DNA of 64,000 nucleotides from JAWXTP01 sp044433415 (GCA_044433415.1 JAWXTP010000002.1:7938-71937); one strand, 5' to 3'. Counted from the first letter of the stretch, positions 18,062 through 27,074 are shown. A program made the numbers and translations. The notes: generated by a model from the sequence alone, not told the origin.

Positions 18062-18658
18062 TTATTCCTGTTCTGAATTTTGTTTATTTTGTTTTAATAT
18101 ATTATAAATTTCCGCACAAACCCAAGCATCCGTGGCAGCATAACGCATTTGCGCCTCAGTAAGTGTTTTTGCATTCCAATTACTCAACCTCTGTGCTTTA
18201 GAAATTTTACCGTTAAGAACTATAGCCGATATTTTCTTAAGACCTAACTCTTTTATACCATAACCACCAACGATTTTTTGCAAATCTACAAAACTTCGAG
18301 GATAAAACTTCTGATTTACTTTAGTGATTCTTTTTATATCATCATCTATAGCAAGTCCCACTTTAGTAATTCTTCGTGATTGCAATACTAGTAAAACTTC
18401 ACGAGAAAGAGGCATTTTGTTAACCCTAAAAAGGTAAGCTCTTTCTTTCGAAGATATCTGAACAAGTGAAATTTTATCTGGCACACCCTTAGTAAAAGTA
18501 GGCTTGTTTTCTGTATCAAAACCTAAGACACTTTGTGATTTAAGGTATTCAGCTGCTTCTTTTTGCTCAGCTTCGGTTTGTACAACAAAGATTTCTCCCT
18601 CAAATTGTATTGATTCAAGGGCATTGACTTCGTCATTTGAAATATTTTGTTTGTACAT
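18062..18658 (-). CDS. DEDDy 3'-5' exonuclease domain protein
   Basis: A 198-residue single-domain nuclease of the RNase D/WRN-exonuclease type. Motif I FDTE (D48, E50), motif II in GLAIDDD (D105 region) and motif III YAATD (Y173, D177) give the DEDDy set for two metal ions. No HRDC domain follows, so it is not a full RNase D. Bacteroidetes have this stand-alone form; the nucleic-acid substrate is unknown. It is 24 bp upstream of the RlmI-like gene. Confidence 0.88.
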   Translation of the reverse strand: MYKQNISNDEVNALESIQFEGEIFVVQTEAEQKEAAEYLKSQSVLGFDTENKPTFTKGVPDKISLVQISSKERAYLFRVNKMPLSREVLLVLQSRRITKVGLAIDDDIKRITKVNQKFYPRSFVDLQKIVGGYGIKELGLKKISAIVLNGKISKAQRLSNWNAKTLTEAQMRYAATDAWVCAEIYNILKQNKQNSEQE

Positions 18659-18740
18659 TCTAGTTAATTAAATTATATTGTTTACTACCAAATCCAACAA
18701 AGATAGGCAATTTTTACAAAATAGCATTATTTAAAACTAA

Positions 18741-18774
18741 AAAAACAGCTAATACCTCAATATTAGCTGTTTTT
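18741..18774. terminator. Terminator of the 7TM-HD gene
   Basis: Perfect 14-bp arms AAAAACAGCTAATA (18741-18754) and inverse (18761-18774), A/T tracts on both sides. It lies between two minus-strand genes. Confidence 0.8.
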
Positions 18775-18795
18775 ACTTATATTTAAAGACCATAT

Positions 18796-20805
18796 TTACC
18801 TTTCTGGGTAAACTATACGAGTATGATAAATATTAGATAACTTCTCAACAAATACTGCTTTAACATCAGCAATTTCTCTTAAAGTTATAGGAGCTTCATT
18901 AAATTGACCTTCATCTATCTGTTTATCAATAATCTTATTTACTAAACCAGATATTGCTTCTAATGTATACTCTTTCATGGAGCGACTTGCAGCCTCAATA
19001 CTATCTGCCATCATACAAATTGCAGCTTCCTTTGAATCTGGCAGATGCCCTGAATAAGAGAATATGGATTCATCTATTGGTTCTCCATATTTTGACACGT
19101 AAGCATGATAGAAAAAGAAAATCTTAGATGTACCGTGGTGAGAAATTATAAAATCTGAAATTTTATTTGGCAGATTATATTTTCTTGCTAATTTTAACCC
19201 AGCGGTAACATGCCCTTTTATATACTCAACACTTTGAAGTGGCTCTAGCTTATCATGTGGACTATAACCATCTGAGACATTCTCTATAAAGTAAACAGGC
19301 GCATCTATTTTTCCTATATCATGATATAACGCACCAGTACGAGCAAGCAATGAGTTTGCACCTATCTTAGAAGCCGCAGCTGCTGTTAGGTTTGCAACCT
19401 GTAATGAGTGTTGAAAAGTCCCTGGTGCTTTTTGTGCTAACTCTTGAAGTAAAGGCTTATTAGTATCACAAAGCTCAAATAAGGTAATATTTGTCACAAA
19501 GCCAAACACAGACTCAAACAAATAAATCAATTGATAAAGAGCTAGCATTGCACACACGTTAACAACAAACCACATCATATCTAGCCATTCTATAGAATTA
19601 AACGTTTGATTTCTAATAAAATTAAACGCTATATATCCAAGACAATATACCAATAACATTATACCAGTAGCTATAAAAACCCTATTTCTATGATAAGAAT
19701 CCTGCACAATAAAAGTTGCCGCAAGCCCTGCTGTCAAATTCAAGAACATTAGCTCAAATGGTATAGGAGTAATATACAAACACAGCAACAGCACTGTTAC
19801 AAATTCAAAGATACTCATTCTTATATCATAAAAAGTAATGACATACAAAGGAACTATAGCATAAGGTATCATGTACAGACTTAAAGTATCAGAAGCCTCA
19901 ACTAAGCGCGTAGCCAACATCATACATATAAAAACAAATAGTATGAATACTACATTTCCAAATTTCTCTGAATATTCTTTTCTAAAATTAATTTGGAAGA
20001 AATAATTTAAAGTAAGAAGCAAAGCTACAAAAATAAAGTTACCCAAAATTATATGCCAAGTAGATGATTCTCCCTTTAAATCTGCATATTCATCAAGGTA
20101 AGAATCTAATATATTCTTTTCTTTCTCCCCTATAAAGTCGCCCTTTTTAATCAAGCCTGCACCCTTTGGCAAGAACCCTTTAGCAATACTTATTTCTTTT
20201 TTCTCTTCTTCTTTAAATTCAGAAGTTAATTTCTCTTCGTATACAACATTATCAATAATCAAATCTGAAACTTCTAACTGAGTTTCATTTTTTAATATTT
20301 TATTTAAATGTGCATTTATATATTCTGACGCAGTTTGTGGCGTGTAAAATGCAGATGTTGCAACAAGTATAAGAGTTTTTCCTTTTCGCATTCGAACTAT
20401 AGGCGCAGTACTTTGCCTTTCTCTCATACTAATTACCCCTACATCATAAATAGCAGTAATTACTTTGTTGAGTTCTTTACCAATTTGTTGAGAAACGCTT
20501 AACTTTGTAGAGTTCAAAATGGATGAATCAGGTACTTCATACTTTTTTGTTAATTTTTGAAGTGCTTCAATAGCTACATTTTCATCTAATGAATAAATAG
20601 GAATGAAATTTTTCTCAAAATTGTCATAATCTGCCTCCAAGTCTTCTTTTGTTTTTAGAACCTGAAAGTCAAACTCTGCTGTTAAGTCATTATAATTCCA
20701 ATGCTCCCCCAAGATATATTTATAATTACCCTCAATAGGAATAAGCAAAGTTAGAATTACAGTTGCAACAACAAATGCTAATAAAATTTTTATTTTTATT
20801 TTCAT
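18796..20805 (-). CDS. 7TM-HD (PgpH-type) membrane phosphohydrolase
   Basis: A 669-residue membrane protein. The N-terminal helix (7-23) is followed by an extracytoplasmic 7TMR-HDED region (about 30-250), seven transmembrane helices (about 255-440), and a cytoplasmic HD domain with YHDIGK (His495, Asp496) and SHHGT further on. The same layout in Listeria PgpH hydrolyses cyclic di-AMP, so c-di-AMP phosphodiesterase is the best inference. Its length is near that of PgpH (about 720). Confidence 0.88.
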   Translation of the reverse strand: MKIKIKILLAFVVATVILTLLIPIEGNYKYILGEHWNYNDLTAEFDFQVLKTKEDLEADYDNFEKNFIPIYSLDENVAIEALQKLTKKYEVPDSSILNSTKLSVSQQIGKELNKVITAIYDVGVISMRERQSTAPIVRMRKGKTLILVATSAFYTPQTASEYINAHLNKILKNETQLEVSDLIIDNVVYEEKLTSEFKEEEKKEISIAKGFLPKGAGLIKKGDFIGEKEKNILDSYLDEYADLKGESSTWHIILGNFIFVALLLTLNYFFQINFRKEYSEKFGNVVFILFVFICMMLATRLVEASDTLSLYMIPYAIVPLYVITFYDIRMSIFEFVTVLLLCLYITPIPFELMFLNLTAGLAATFIVQDSYHRNRVFIATGIMLLVYCLGYIAFNFIRNQTFNSIEWLDMMWFVVNVCAMLALYQLIYLFESVFGFVTNITLFELCDTNKPLLQELAQKAPGTFQHSLQVANLTAAAASKIGANSLLARTGALYHDIGKIDAPVYFIENVSDGYSPHDKLEPLQSVEYIKGHVTAGLKLARKYNLPNKISDFIISHHGTSKIFFFYHAYVSKYGEPIDESIFSYSGHLPDSKEAAICMMADSIEAASRSMKEYTLEAISGLVNKIIDKQIDEGQFNEAPITLREIADVKAVFVEKLSNIYHTRIVYPER

Positions 20806-20827
20806 CTTTATAATATTTTAAAACAAA

Positions 20828-20866
20828 AGGCACTTCTAAATAATTGGGTTTTAGAAGCTCCCTAAA
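20828..20866 (+). repeat. Copy of the intergenic repeat
   Basis: AAGGCACTTCTAAATAATTG followed by GGTTTTAGAAGCTCCCTAA, filling the gap between the 7TM-HD start and the stop codon of the YitT gene. Confidence 0.65.
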
Positions 20867-21784
20867 TTACATTGATTTTTTAAAACGTTTAAAACCATCA
20901 CCTAGAGTTTCATGTACATTTACAACGACAGTAAAAGCATTCTCATCTACTTCCATAATAAATGATTTAACAAGAGTCACTTCACGACGATTTACCACAA
21001 CAAACATCATTTCTTTTGCCTCTGTAGTATACATACCACTTGATTTTATATATGTCCCTCCACGTTCAAGGTCGTTAATTATATAGTCTCTAATCTTTTC
21101 ATGTTCCTTAGATATAATTAAAATCATTTTATCATTTGAAGCTCCTTCAAGTATATAGTCTATAACTTGCACGCATGAAAATATGGTAATTATTGAATAA
21201 AGAGGCAGTTTCCAATCTTTAAAAACTATCAACCCTATTAAAACAATAATACTTTCAACAATAATAATAGCCTTTGATAATGACAATTTCGAATATTTAG
21301 AAATTATCATCGACACTATATCCGTTCCTCCACTTGTTGCGTTGGATTTAAAAATAAGGCCTAAACCTGCACCCGATATTACACCTCCAAAAATTGAAGC
21401 TAGTAATATATCGTTACTTAAATTTATTGTTCCTTTTAACATTGTTTCAGGATTTTCTCCAATATAATAAGTAAATAAATTCATAAATATTGGAGTTAAT
21501 ACAGCTGCAAATATTGTCCTTGCACCTGACTTAGCACCAAAAACTTTAAAAGACAACAATAAAAGTGGAATATCGAAACACAAACCAAACGTTCCCACTT
21601 GAATATTATGAAAGAAGTGGTGAAATATAATACCTAAGCCATAAACACCCCCTGGGATTATTTTATAAGGATTTATAAACAAAACGTAACCTCCAGAAAG
21701 TAAAATTGTACCGAGAATTATACTTATCCAAGACAGTGTCCACTGCTTAGTAAAAGGAATTAAAGATTTAGGTAAATTGTTCAT
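20867..21784 (-). CDS. YitT family membrane protein
   Basis: A 305-residue protein. The N-terminal membrane part has about five helices (18-35, 50-75, 85-105, 130-150, 165-195), with GGVYGLGIIFHH and NATSGGTDIVSMI typical of the family. The C-terminal cytosolic DUF2179 domain is about 215-300 (GASNDKMILIISKEHEKI). Function is not known; an S-adenosylmethionine or small-molecule role has been guessed for relatives but is not supported here. Confidence 0.85.
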   Translation of the reverse strand: MNNLPKSLIPFTKQWTLSWISIILGTILLSGGYVLFINPYKIIPGGVYGLGIIFHHFFHNIQVGTFGLCFDIPLLLLSFKVFGAKSGARTIFAAVLTPIFMNLFTYYIGENPETMLKGTINLSNDILLASIFGGVISGAGLGLIFKSNATSGGTDIVSMIISKYSKLSLSKAIIIVESIIVLIGLIVFKDWKLPLYSIITIFSCVQVIDYILEGASNDKMILIISKEHEKIRDYIINDLERGGTYIKSSGMYTTEAKEMMFVVVNRREVTLVKSFIMEVDENAFTVVVNVHETLGDGFKRFKKSM

Positions 21785-21807
21785 TACAAAAAAAAATATT
21801 ATATTTG
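21776..21807 (+). promoter_or_regulatory. Possible plsY promoter
   Basis: ATTG, 20-bp spacer, TATATTTG (21800-21807). It overlaps the start of the divergent YitT gene and would give plsY a leader of about 100 bases. Confidence 0.45.
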
Positions 21808-21912
21808 CCCCAGAAATTGTTGCTAAATTACCGATTTTGGGAACAAAGTGTAAGTAATGTGAATGTTAGTAATTTCTATTCGCAAATATAATTTAAAAAT
21901 TTCATTTTTGAT

Positions 21913-22548
21913 ATGATACAGAACATTTTTTTAATAATTATAGCATATTTATTAGGCTCTATTTCAAGTGCAGTTTGGATTGGTAAACGTTTTTATGGTG
22001 TTGACGTTCGTGAACATGGTAGCAAAAATGCTGGTGCAACCAACGTAATGCGTGTTTTAGGGCGGAAAGCTGCTGCTCCTGTATTCATAATAGATTTCAT
22101 GAAAGGTTTTGTAGCTGTTAAGTTAGCTCTTCTAGCAGTTGGACTTGATAACGACCCCTCTCAAGAGTTTTATATGGAAATGGCATTAGCTGTCGCAGCT
22201 GTTTTGGGTCATATTTTCCCTATATTTGCTAAATTTAAAGGTGGCAAAGGTGTTGCAACTATCGCGGGCGCAGCATTAAGCATGACAACAATCCCCATAT
22301 TATTGTCTTTAGCTACTTTTATTATAGTATTACTTATCACAAAATATGTGTCTTTAGGCTCAATGGCTGGAGGCATAGGCTATCCTCTATTTTTATTGTT
22401 TGTTGAAAAAGAATCAATAGAACAAATTATATTTGGCGTTGTTATTGCCATAGCTTTAATTATTACGCATAGGAAAAATATCAAACGTCTTATTAAGGGC
22501 GAAGAGTCTAAAACCTATTTAATCAGAAAATGGAAGAAAAAAGAATAG
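21913..22548 (+). CDS. plsY: Acyl-phosphate:glycerol-3-phosphate acyltransferase
   Basis: A 211-residue inner-membrane enzyme that makes lysophosphatidate from acyl-phosphate. The conserved loops are visible: GSKNAGATN (36-44), KFKGGKGVAT, and a C-terminal HRKNIKRLIKGEE. About five to seven membrane segments. Its last 19 bases overlap the start of coaD, indicating translational coupling. Confidence 0.96.
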   Translation: MIQNIFLIIIAYLLGSISSAVWIGKRFYGVDVREHGSKNAGATNVMRVLGRKAAAPVFIIDFMKGFVAVKLALLAVGLDNDPSQEFYMEMALAVAAVLGHIFPIFAKFKGGKGVATIAGAALSMTTIPILLSLATFIIVLLITKYVSLGSMAGGIGYPLFLLFVEKESIEQIIFGVVIAIALIITHRKNIKRLIKGEESKTYLIRKWKKKE

Positions 22549-23006
22549 CCTTATATCCAGGCTCTTTCGATCCCTTTACTTTAGGTCATAAAGTTATTGT
22601 CGAAGAATCAATGAGATTATTTGACGAGATCGTTATCGCCATAGGCGAAAATAGCAATAAAAAATCTTTTATTCCATTAAAAAAACGCATTGAGCTCATA
22701 GAGAAATGTTTTATTGGTTGCAGTAAGGTAAAAGTAGTTTCTTACAAGGGACTAACTGCTGAGTATTGTCGTTCGAACAACATTAATTTTATTGTTCGTG
22801 GCATAAGAAATACTGTAGATTTTGAATTTGAGCGCTCAATAGCTGGGGTTAACAAAAAAATCAACCCCAACATAGAAACTATATTCCTTATGACACCTGT
22901 AGAGTATTCAGAAATATCTTCAACCATTGTACGAGAAATAGTAATCAATGGTGGCGACCCTTCGGCTTTTATGCCAAAAGAAATCACCTTAAGGGAACTT
23001 CTATAA
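22530..23006 (+). CDS. coaD: Phosphopantetheine adenylyltransferase
   Basis: A 158-residue nucleotidyltransferase of coenzyme A synthesis. YPGSFDPFTLGH (9-20) carries the substrate and T/HxGH motifs, and EYSEISSTIVRE is the ATP-loop ISSTxVR signature. The final residues LRELL and the TAA stop are encoded by a copy of the intergenic repeat, so the C-terminus may have been reshaped by its insertion; the length is still normal (about 150-165). Confidence 0.96.
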   Translation: MEEKRIALYPGSFDPFTLGHKVIVEESMRLFDEIVIAIGENSNKKSFIPLKKRIELIEKCFIGCSKVKVVSYKGLTAEYCRSNNINFIVRGIRNTVDFEFERSIAGVNKKINPNIETIFLMTPVEYSEISSTIVREIVINGGDPSAFMPKEITLRELL

Positions 23007-23016
23007 ACTCCACTTA
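22991..23016 (-). repeat. Minimal inverted repeat copy forming the coaD 3' end
   Basis: AAGGGAACTTCTATAAACTCC then ACTTAG, the reverse complement of the family. It supplies codons L-R-E-L-L and the TAA of coaD. Confidence 0.7.
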
Positions 23017-23023
23017 GAAGACA

Positions 23024-24220
23024 TTACAACTTTTTAAGTTGCACTCTCATTGTGGTGCCTTTACCAAGTTCGCTATTGGCTACAAAGATATGGCCAGTAT
23101 GGTAATCTTCAACTATACGTTTACTTAAAGATAATCCTAATCCCCAACCTCTAGTTTTAGTTGTAAAACCTGGGTTAAAGACTTTTTGTTGATTAGATTT
23201 AGATATTCCTTTACCAGTATCCTCAACACTTATGTATATCCATTTTGCATCATCTTTAACCGTCACAGTTATGGAACCTTTTCCTGAAAGTGCGTCTAAA
23301 GCGTTTTTCAATAAATTCTCTATCACCCACTCAAATAACGCTTCATTAACAGAAGCCTGTAGAGGTAAGTCTGTAGAAGTATTGTAAATCAACTGTACAT
23401 TTTTAGGAATCCTTGTCTTAAAATAACTTACTGCGTTTTCTACTATTTCAAAAATATTTTTCGGTGCTAAAATAGTCTTAGAGCCAATTTTTGAGAACCT
23501 ATCAACGACTTTTAGAAGACGAGTTATATCTTTATTCATTTCTTCAACAACAAATTCCTCCACATCTTGGTTACGCAAATATTCAATCCAACCTAACAAT
23601 GAAGATGTAGGCGTTCCCAATTGGTGAGCTGTTTCTTTTGCCATACCTATCCATACCCTGTTTTGTTCATCGTGCTTAGAGGTCGTAAATATTACAAAAG
23701 CAAACACAATAAAGATAAATATCACACTAAGTTGAATATACGGAAAATACCTAAGTTGCTTTAAAAGTGTTGACTCACTATAAAAGATATATATGCTATC
23801 TGTATTAAACAAAGACAGCTCTATAACCTCATTCATAGTTGCCATTTTCTCAAGTTCCTCACGTAATCTTTTAGGAGAATTAATAATTTCCTCATCTACA
23901 TTGGAATAATCTATTACATTATAATTCCTATCTGTCACTATCGAAGGTATGGTACTATTTGCTTCTATGATTTCTGACAAGAGACGATGAAAATGATTCA
24001 TCTCTCTATGCGATAAAGCCTGATTACTATTTCCTATCATAGACATAGCATGAGACCATAGTTGGACTTCACTTTTCTCTCTATTTGATATTTTCTGTAC
24101 CACACTACTTGTAAATAATAAAGATGTAATCCCTATAATTAAACCTGTAGCAATAAATAATAATTTTCTTTTATAGCTTATTTGAGTTGAAAATAAATTG
24201 AAAGTATTGTTTTTTGCCAT
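23024..24220 (-). CDS. Membrane sensor histidine kinase
   Basis: A 398-residue kinase with transmembrane helices at about 18-41 and 160-180 enclosing a periplasmic sensor of about 115 residues. The phosphoacceptor is H199 in ETAHQLGTPTSSLLGW. The ATPase domain has NLLKNALDA (N box), VEDTGKGI (G1) and GWGLGLSLSKRI (G2). No response regulator gene is adjacent, so it is an orphan in this window. Signal unknown. Confidence 0.9.
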   Translation of the reverse strand: MAKNNTFNLFSTQISYKRKLLFIATGLIIGITSLLFTSSVVQKISNREKSEVQLWSHAMSMIGNSNQALSHREMNHFHRLLSEIIEANSTIPSIVTDRNYNVIDYSNVDEEIINSPKRLREELEKMATMNEVIELSLFNTDSIYIFYSESTLLKQLRYFPYIQLSVIFIFIVFAFVIFTTSKHDEQNRVWIGMAKETAHQLGTPTSSLLGWIEYLRNQDVEEFVVEEMNKDITRLLKVVDRFSKIGSKTILAPKNIFEIVENAVSYFKTRIPKNVQLIYNTSTDLPLQASVNEALFEWVIENLLKNALDALSGKGSITVTVKDDAKWIYISVEDTGKGISKSNQQKVFNPGFTTKTRGWGLGLSLSKRIVEDYHTGHIFVANSELGKGTTMRVQLKKL

Positions 24221-24260
24221 AGCGCATTATTTTAAAAATAAAAGTTCGTTAAGATAACCT

Positions 24261-24293
24261 CAAAGATAGTAAAAATATTACTATCTTTGCAAA
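24261..24293. promoter_or_regulatory. Palindrome made of two divergent -7 boxes
   Basis: CAAAGATAGTAA (24261-24272), AAATA, TTACTATCTTTG (24278-24289): perfect 12-bp arms, each outer end being TATCTTTG on its own strand. For the kinase (minus) a TTTG lies 21 bp upstream (24290-24293). The plus-strand box has no clear -33 partner. It could drive both the kinase and DUF4271-hemD. Confidence 0.65.
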
Positions 24294-24301
24294 AAATAAA
24301 A

Positions 24302-24352
24302 GGGGGGAGTTCTAATAATTGATTTTATTCGATTTTTAGAAGTTTCCTAAAT
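24302..24352 (+). repeat. Copy of the intergenic repeat
   Basis: GGGGGGAGTTCTAATAATTG, then ATTTTATTCGATTT, then TTAGAAGTTTCCTAAA. It lies between the divergent promoter palindrome and the DUF4271 start, so it would be in the 5' leader. Confidence 0.8.
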
Positions 24353-24370
24353 AGTCCCCAATTTAATATT

Positions 24371-25156
24371 ATGCAAGACTCTTTGAAAATAGATAGCCTA
24401 GTTGCCTTGTCACCTAAATCCATAGTTTTAGGTAACAAAGCTGAACTTTGTAGCACCTTAGAAAACAACTCTAACGTCTATGCTAATTCTTATATACTTA
24501 ACGAAACCCTTACAGTTGTCTCATTATTGTTTATTGTTGCATTTTTTTGTTGTACTATTTATTACAATAAATCAATTGTAAGATCTATTTTAAATTTTCC
24601 ATTTTCTAAATTCTCAGAAGACAATTTAAGAGATTCAAATGATTTAAAAGTAATCAAGGTATTACAACAATTCTCATTACTTTACGTTTTATCATTGACA
24701 CTAGGTTTTTTAAAAATAGGTGAAGTAACTTACTTCTCTACAAAGATAGAACCGTTAAATAAATACGGAGCGCTTATTTTTATAATCTATATGTTATTAT
24801 ACAATATCTATGTAAAAACAGCAAATTCTGCACTTGAGTGGTATAATTTTCAAAATTATTTCTTTCGCGAGTATTGGTTTGAGAAAAATTTGATTTGTTC
24901 ATTTTTAGGCATAATTGCCACTCCATGTGTAATTTTATGTGTTTTTGCCTCGTCAAATGTGATATTTTATACTAAATACGTGTTTTTTTTCATCGCAATA
25001 ACTAGTATTGGTTATTATTTGATAAAAACTTATCGTTTTTTTAAACTAAAAAATGTTTCATTATTGCAATATATTTTGTACTTTTGTACCGTTGAATTTA
25101 TTCCAATTTCTTTGTTATACGTTGTAATAAACAGATATTTGGACGTTTACTTTTAA
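24371..25156 (+). CDS. DUF4271 membrane protein
   Basis: A 261-residue protein with about six membrane helices (50-68, 98-115, 130-148, 180-200, 205-222, 235-258) after a polar N-terminus. I assign DUF4271 from its position directly before hemD, the layout and the family-like central FREYWFEKNLI; function unknown. The stop codon is followed at once by AAGGAAACCTC, a half copy of the repeat. Confidence 0.75.
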   Translation: MQDSLKIDSLVALSPKSIVLGNKAELCSTLENNSNVYANSYILNETLTVVSLLFIVAFFCCTIYYNKSIVRSILNFPFSKFSEDNLRDSNDLKVIKVLQQFSLLYVLSLTLGFLKIGEVTYFSTKIEPLNKYGALIFIIYMLLYNIYVKTANSALEWYNFQNYFFREYWFEKNLICSFLGIIATPCVILCVFASSNVIFYTKYVFFFIAITSIGYYLIKTYRFFKLKNVSLLQYILYFCTVEFIPISLLYVVINRYLDVYF

Positions 25157-25243
25157 GGAAACCTCACATACATTATTACAAAAAATAAAGAAATAAATTT
25201 AACAAATTATTTATTAAGCAGCTTTAACTTAAATCTATATATT

Positions 25244-26263
25244 TTGAAAATTAACAAACTACTTGTATCGCAACCAAATCCAGCAATTATTGAAAAATCG
25301 CCATTTTACGATATCATTACGAAACATAAAGTAGCGGTCGATTTTGTTCCATTTATTAAGGTCGAAGGAGTTAGCTCTAAAGAATTTAGAAGCCAAAGAG
25401 TCGATGTATCTGCTCACACAGCAGTTATATTTACTAGCCGTGCTACTATTGACAGTTTTTTTAGAGTCTGTGAAGAGTGCCGAGTTAACATATCTGAAGA
25501 TATGAAATATTTTTGTGTAACTGAAGCAATCGCGCTTTACTTACAGAAATATATTGTATATCGTAAAAGAAAAATTTTCTTTGGTAAAGGGAGTTTTGCT
25601 GATTTGATGGATATAGTCGTAAAACACAAAGAGGAGAAATACCTAGTAGCTCTTTCAGATCCTCATAAACCAGAAATACCTAAGGCTTTAGATAAGGCAA
25701 AGATTAAGCATGTTAATGTTATTCTTTCTCGTACAGTGTCTAATGAAGTTACTAACAAGGTTAGCGATATTTCTAATTATGATATGCTAGTTTTTTATTC
25801 TCCAGCTGAAATTGCATCCTTAACATCACAGTTTGAGGGTAAAATTAACGAGAATACAGTTATTGCTACATTTGGTGTTGGTACAGCGCAAGCCGCTATT
25901 AATGCAGGTCTAAACGTTAACGTACTTGCTCCTACCAAAGAATGCCCTTCTATGGTTACAGCAATATGTAAGTTTATCGACAAGTTTAACAAAGGGGAAG
26001 AGATAGACACAACGTATATTTCTGAAATGATAAAAGCTACCGCAGCACAAAATGAACTTGTTATGGCTAAGGTTAAGCAAATGTCTAAAACTAAGAAAAG
26101 TTCTACTTGTAAAAGCGCGAGTTCTAAAAGCTCTAGTACAAAAAGTACAAGTGCTAAAAGTTGCTCAAAAACTACAGCTACAAAAACACCTACTTCAAGA
26201 TGTAATACAGCAAAAAAAACGACAACAAGAACAACTAAAGCAACAAAAGCTATAGCTGAATAA
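25244..26263 (+). CDS. hemD: Uroporphyrinogen-III synthase with a C-terminal Lys/Ser/Thr tail
   Basis: A 339-residue protein starting at TTG (25244); no in-frame ATG fits the conserved start KINKLLVSQPNP. Residues 1 to about 250 match the HemD fold (VIFTSRATIDSFF, LVFYSPAEIASL, ATFGVGTAQAA). HemD cyclises hydroxymethylbilane in heme or cobamide synthesis. Residues 280-339 are an added low-complexity basic tail of K, S, T and A with several Cys, absent from ordinary HemD (about 250). The repeated AAAAGC/AGT codons suggest tail growth by slippage. Confidence 0.85.
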   Translation: MKINKLLVSQPNPAIIEKSPFYDIITKHKVAVDFVPFIKVEGVSSKEFRSQRVDVSAHTAVIFTSRATIDSFFRVCEECRVNISEDMKYFCVTEAIALYLQKYIVYRKRKIFFGKGSFADLMDIVVKHKEEKYLVALSDPHKPEIPKALDKAKIKHVNVILSRTVSNEVTNKVSDISNYDMLVFYSPAEIASLTSQFEGKINENTVIATFGVGTAQAAINAGLNVNVLAPTKECPSMVTAICKFIDKFNKGEEIDTTYISEMIKATAAQNELVMAKVKQMSKTKKSSTCKSASSKSSSTKSTSAKSCSKTTATKTPTSRCNTAKKTTTRTTKATKAIAE

Positions 26264-26267
26264 CATT

Positions 26268-26286
26268 AGCTGAACAGCTTTTTTTA
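26268..26286 (+). terminator. Short terminator after hemD
   Basis: AGCTG-AA-CAGCT followed by TTTTTT. The stem is only 5 bp. Confidence 0.5.
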
Positions 26287-26300
26287 ATTATATGTATTTG

Positions 26301-26333
26301 ATGTACACCAGTGTCATTAGCACTGGTGTACAT
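26301..26333. terminator. 13-bp hairpin between hemD and rnpA
   Basis: ATGTACACCAGTG (26301-26313), 7-base loop, exact inverse (26321-26333). No U tract follows, so it may shape the mRNA rather than terminate. Confidence 0.5.
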
Positions 26334-26338
26334 TACTA

Positions 26339-26378
26339 AAGAGGGTTTCTAAATAAGAAATCAATTATTCCTCTTAAT
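26339..26378 (+). repeat. Diverged copy of the intergenic repeat
   Basis: AGAGGGTTTCTAAATAAG ... AATTATTCCTCTTAA, just before the rnpA start. Confidence 0.5.
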
Positions 26379-26396
26379 ACAACATTTATATACATT

Positions 26397-26789
26397 TTGA
26401 CAGAGATTAAACAAATAAGGAATACACTTCCAAAGAGTGAGAGATTATCGGGGGTAACTGTAGTAAATCAGCTATTTGCTAGCGGTATAGGCTTTACTTC
26501 ATATCCTTTGAGATGTGTCTACTGCCTTAAGCCTAGCGATGAAAAGCAGGTTAAAATATTAGTGTCTGTTGGTAAAAAGTATCACAAAAGAGCAGTTAAG
26601 CGCAATAAAGTAAAGCGCCGCATTAGAGAAGCATACAGATTAAATAAACACTTCCTTCTTAAAAATATGCCCGAGAACATATCTTTAGAGATAGCATTCA
26701 TTTACATATCTAAGAACGAGGAAGAGTATAATACTATTGAAAATGGAATCAAAAAGTCGTTCTCAAAACTTCTCACAAAGATTAACTAA
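26397..26789 (+). CDS. rnpA: Ribonuclease P protein component
   Basis: A 130-residue basic protein that binds the RNase P RNA for tRNA 5' maturation. The RNR signature appears as [18 protein letters not shown] (64-81). The start is TTG at 26397; no in-frame ATG exists upstream of LPKSERLSG, the conserved beginning. Its end overlaps yidD by 47 bases, the usual close pairing of these two genes. Unlike many bacteria, rpmH is not adjacent (it is at 141). Confidence 0.93.
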   Translation: MTEIKQIRNTLPKSERLSGVTVVNQLFASGIGFTSYPLRCVYCLKPSDEKQVKILVSVGKKYHKRAVKRNKVKRRIREAYRLNKHFLLKNMPENISLEIAFIYISKNEEEYNTIENGIKKSFSKLLTKIN

Positions 26790-27003
26790 GATAGCTGTAT
26801 TTATACCTATTTTACTAATTAGGTTTTATCAAATAGCAATATCGCCTCACTTTCCTCCTATGTGTCGGTACACACCGACCTGCTCTTCCTATGCACTTCA
26901 AGCATACAAAAAGCACGGATTCGTCAAGGGTACCTACCTCACAGCAAAAAGAATCCTTTCTTGTCGTCCAGGAGGTGGCTCTGGTTACGATCCCATTCCA
27001 TAA
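26743..27003 (+). CDS. yidD: Membrane protein insertion efficiency factor YidD
   Basis: An 86-residue protein, start at ATG 26743 (a TTG two codons earlier is possible). The family signature is clear: [20 protein letters not shown], then [13 protein letters not shown], and the C-terminal [14 protein letters not shown]. It has an amphipathic or short membrane N-terminus. It aids YidC-dependent insertion of inner-membrane proteins. Confidence 0.93.
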   Translation: MESKSRSQNFSQRLTKIAVFIPILLIRFYQIAISPHFPPMCRYTPTCSSYALQAYKKHGFVKGTYLTAKRILSCRPGGGSGYDPIP

Positions 27004-27043
27004 ACAACTAATGACAAATAACAGTAAAAACACACATTTTACC

Positions 27044-27074
27044 TTTGCCTTTATAATATAATTTTATAACTTTG
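27044..27074 (+). promoter_or_regulatory. Promoter of the lipoprotein gene at 27200
   Basis: TTTG (27044-27047), 19 bp, TAACTTTG (27067-27074), an exact consensus. The leader would be about 120 bases and contains a small hairpin (GAGTTA-TAG-TAACTC, near 27155-27171) flanked by repeat-like bases. Confidence 0.85.

Noticed and set aside
25157..25243. Riboswitch or leader structure before hemD
   Set aside because: Only AT-rich sequence and a repeat half copy; no conserved riboswitch pattern seen.
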